This document shows positions 19,729 through 21,624 of a stretch of 21,624 nt of DNA, one piece after another. The stretch comes from Thermocaproicibacter sp002410755 (GTDB lineage: Bacteria > Bacillota > Clostridia > Oscillospirales > Acutalibacteraceae): NCBI GenBank assembly GCA_036839715.1, contig DAITDU010000030.1, positions 1-21,624 of the forward strand. The letters are read 5' to 3'. The number at the start of each line of letters is the position of its first letter. Within the stretch, counting starts at the first letter, position 1. Made by a program: the position numbers and the translations under genes. Below the pieces are notes generated by a model. The model was not told the DNA's origin, did not search any database, and was given only the letters and a program-made list of their open reading frames with translations.

Positions 19729-21624
19729 CTAAAAAAGCCAGCTAGCAGATGGGGGATAAGTATACTGGCTGCATTCCTTGTTGACGTTATGGCAATTACA
19801 GATGGTATAATCGCCATAATTGTAAATGTTAGCTTCACTAAGACGACGGTAAAACAGGCCAGCGTAGAATTTACCACCCGCTTGGTTCCAGAGGATTAAC
19901 TCCGTGCCAAACGCATAGGCATTGGTGTAATTCAGGTCATGTTTCAGGCTGATCGCGTTGGAAAGTGACACATAACCCGAATTGATCCATCCTTTTGCTC
20001 CATTTGAAAGCCGGACCTGATACCAGCCGTCTTTCGTATTGGTGAAATCTTTTCCTACTACCGTAACAGATGTCCCACTGGGCATATAGCAGAGAGAGTC
20101 GGAAGAAAGGCTGCGATTTGCACGAACAGAAGTACCATATGTAACTTTTGCTGCAAGGCCAGCGGACGGAATATCCGGTGGTACAACCGCATTGTCCATA
20201 ATCTTACGGAAATCTGCTCCTGATGAACTGTTGAAATATCCCGCACCAACATTATAAGCAAAATCAATCAGGCAGTCCGCCTGCTGCTGATTCATCAGAT
20301 AATGACGGTTCTGAATCATCCGATTCAGTTCAGAGGTATAAGAAGAATTATTTACCTTGTTTACCAGAAGTGCCCACGCTTCCGTTTGGCTCAGGTGGTT
20401 ATAAAAAAGCTCGTTGGAACCCAGCGTATCGCCATAGCCGATGGTCGGCACATGGCTGGAAGCAAGCTGATCTGCATACACCTGTGGACAGTAGCCTTCC
20501 CAGTTGGCAATCATGGACAGCACTTTGTCACTGGCACGCCGGGATTCATCTGTTGTTGCTGTGCTGCTGGTCTGCGAAGAAACAAGTGCAGTGGAAGAGA
20601 CACCGCTGGAACTAAGCGTTCCATTTTTAGAAGAACGCGCTGTAAATGAGTAGGAGCCTGCTGCCTGGAAAGATGCGCAGACAGTCCACACAACAGTTTT
20701 CACACCATCTGTTATTTCTGTTTTGGAAGAAGAAGCTTTCAATTCTTTCTTAGATCCGTCAGGCTGTACAATGTCAAATACTACTCCGTCACGCGAAGTG
20801 TCAGTTACAGCAGTAAACGTGATCTTGCTGCCTGGACCGGCGATATTAGGGGAGGCATATGCTTCCCTGACCGGTTCTGCATCCGTTACGCTAATGGAAC
20901 AGACGGCTTTAGAGGAACCGCAAGATGCCGTAATCTGCGCTTTTCCCGGTGTGACCGCATAAACAAAACCGTTTGTAACGGTTGCAACTGACGGATCGCT
21001 GCTGGACCAGGAATCCACACCGGAAGAAGAAATCCACATGGTTTTTCCCTGAGGGATTGTCCCGCTTGAAGCGGAAATCTTGACATTACCGCTTGACTGC
21101 GAAGGTAAAGTTTCACCGCTATGGACCAGTTTTACATATTCGGCACAGACATAACCGGTTTTTCCACCGGATGTCTGAATCTTAATCCAGTTATTCTGCA
21201 CATCGCTCAGGGCTTTCAGGACAGTCCCATTTGGCAGATAGCCGATGACGGCGGTTGAGGTGCCTGGTCCCTGACGAAGGCGGAGTACATCGGCAGTGAC
21301 AACAGCCCCTGTTATATCTGATGTAGTCTGGCCATTTCCGGAAGAACCACTTGTTCCTGTGCCGGAACCGCTTGTACTTGTATAAGTAAGCTTTACAAAA
21401 TCCGCGCTGACATAGCCGGTTTTTCCACCGGATGTCTGGACTTTAATCCAGCCGTTCTGCACATCGCTCAGAGGCTTGAGAACAGTCCCATTTGGCAGGT
21501 AGCCGGTAATGGCAGTAGAGGTACTTGGTCCCTGACGCAGGCGGAGCACATCCGCGGTGACGGTTGCGCTTGCGATTGTAGAAACCGGTTTCGTCTTATC
21601 AGAACCGGTTGTCTGCGTCCCGGA
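19729..21624 (-). CDS. Large SH3/Ig-like/GH24 lysozyme, 5' end beyond window
   Basis: The open frame runs without a stop to the window edge; the visible 631 residues lack the N-terminus, so a signal peptide cannot be checked. Counting from the edge: a first SH3 (about 23-80), a Gly/Ser/Thr linker, a second SH3 (about 110-167), a BIG2-like Ig domain (about 180-247), another Ig-like domain (about 250-350), then a GH24 lysozyme. The lysozyme shows WEG (E376), YAD (D385) and PTIGYGDT (T394), matching the E-D-T triad of T4-type lysozymes, and QQQADCLIDFAYNVG. A third SH3 domain (about 491-555) comes before the GH24-type end GLFYRRLSEA (589-598), so it sits inside the lysozyme fold. The tail has three cysteines. 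It probably cleaves peptidoglycan between MurNAc and GlcNAc outside the cell. No phage genes are nearby. Confidence 0.88.
   Translation of the reverse strand, partial: SGTQTTGSDKTKPVSTIASATVTADVLRLRQGPSTSTAITGYLPNGTVLKPLSDVQNGWIKVQTSGGKTGYVSADFVKLTYTSTSGSGTGTSGSSGNGQTTSDITGAVVTADVLRLRQGPGTSTAVIGYLPNGTVLKALSDVQNNWIKIQTSGGKTGYVCAEYVKLVHSGETLPSQSSGNVKISASSGTIPQGKTMWISSSGVDSWSSSDPSVATVTNGFVYAVTPGKAQITASCGSSKAVCSISVTDAEPVREAYASPNIAGPGSKITFTAVTDTSRDGVVFDIVQPDGSKKELKASSSKTEITDGVKTVVWTVCASFQAAGSYSFTARSSKNGTLSSSGVSSTALVSSQTSSTATTDESRRASDKVLSMIANWEGYCPQVYADQLASSHVPTIGYGDTLGSNELFYNHLSQTEAWALLVNKVNNSSYTSELNRMIQNRHYLMNQQQADCLIDFAYNVGAGYFNSSSGADFRKIMDNAVVPPDIPSAGLAAKVTYGTSVRANRSLSSDSLCYMPSGTSVTVVGKDFTNTKDGWYQVRLSNGAKGWINSGYVSLSNAISLKHDLNYTNAYAFGTELILWNQAGGKFYAGLFYRRLSEANIYNYGDYTICNCHNVNKECSQYTYPPSASWLF
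21128..21303 (-). repeat. Tandem SH3 DNA repeat, copy 2
   Basis: This 176-bp stretch, encoding the second SH3 domain of the lysozyme protein, closely matches 21389-21564 at an offset of exactly 261 bp (87 codons). Long stretches such as GTTCTGCACATCGCTCAG (minus the first base or two) and the block encoding NGTVL are shared. The copies encode nearly the same LRLRQGP...TGYV module and arose by in-frame duplication. Confidence 0.8.
21389..21564 (-). repeat. Tandem SH3 DNA repeat, copy 1
   Basis: This is the first of the two SH3-coding repeats in the direction of translation. It differs from the copy at 21128-21303 mainly at third codon positions and a few residues (for example NGWIKVQT versus NNWIKIQT). 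Further copies may lie beyond the window edge, where the frame continues with a Thr/Ser-rich linker. Confidence 0.8.

Noticed and set aside
21547..21549. GTG as start of the lysozyme gene
   Set aside because: It is an internal valine of the first SH3 domain; the frame stays open to the window edge.
19729..21624. Prophage endolysin
   Set aside because: There is no holin, tail, integrase or other phage gene; the many SH3/Ig domains suggest a chromosomal secreted wall enzyme.
1..21624. CRISPR array, insertion sequence or other mobile element
   Set aside because: No spaced short repeats, transposase or integrase motifs, or terminal inverted repeats were seen.

Overview
The window looks like ordinary chromosome from a Gram-positive anaerobe of the class Clostridia, most like the Oscillospiraceae/Ruminococcaceae. 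The reasons are moderate GC content, strong AGGAGG-type ribosome binding sites, sigma-A promoters with 17-nt spacers, U-tailed terminators, and typical clostridial genes (DUF1836, DUF6465, an OadG-like protein, an orphan radical SAM protein). I see no integrase, transposase, CRISPR array or prophage module. The species assignment is inference.

Layout, left to right. Positions 1-93 hold the 3' part of a tRNA-Thr(CGU) and a terminator. Positions 137-1878 hold a promoter and a two-gene unit: a PHP-domain metallohydrolase and a histidine phosphatase. Positions 1958-3850 hold rpsB-tsf (ribosomal protein S2 and EF-Ts) with a strong promoter, a foldable leader and a hairpin after tsf. A YgjP-like metallopeptidase follows (3869-4408). 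On the minus strand lies an orphan radical SAM protein (4495-5919), whose 5' region carries two adjacent small dyads. Positions 6138-9087 hold a promoter and a murE-like/murF pair of Mur ligases. Convergent to them is an AraC regulator overlapping a DUF1836 gene (9098-10533, minus), divergent from a small OadG-like membrane protein (10685-10990, plus).

A minus-strand polyphosphate/glycolysis cluster follows: ppx-like (15971 to 14424), ppk1 (14394 to 12262) and 6-phosphofructokinase (12156 to 11080). rpmB (L28) sits as its own short unit at 16170-16358. On the plus strand there is then a REC-degenerate GGDEF-EAL-PAS protein (16801-18933) and a DUF6465 protein (19081-19554). The window ends inside a large secreted-type lysozyme gene on the minus strand (19729 to beyond 21624).

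How the parts relate: translation (tRNA, S2, EF-Ts, L28), wall building and wall cleavage (murE/murF, lysozyme), phosphoryl storage and carbon flux (ppx/ppk/pfk) and c-di-GMP turnover. I did not find one clearly new multi-gene system. The points most worth a second look are: a lysozyme whose GH24 fold seems to be interrupted by an SH3 domain; a MurE homologue with several altered signature motifs; a PPX/HD protein with altered catalytic motifs, coupled to PPK1 and to a PFK with mixed donor-specificity motifs; and the orphan radical SAM gene with its dyad-rich promoter region.
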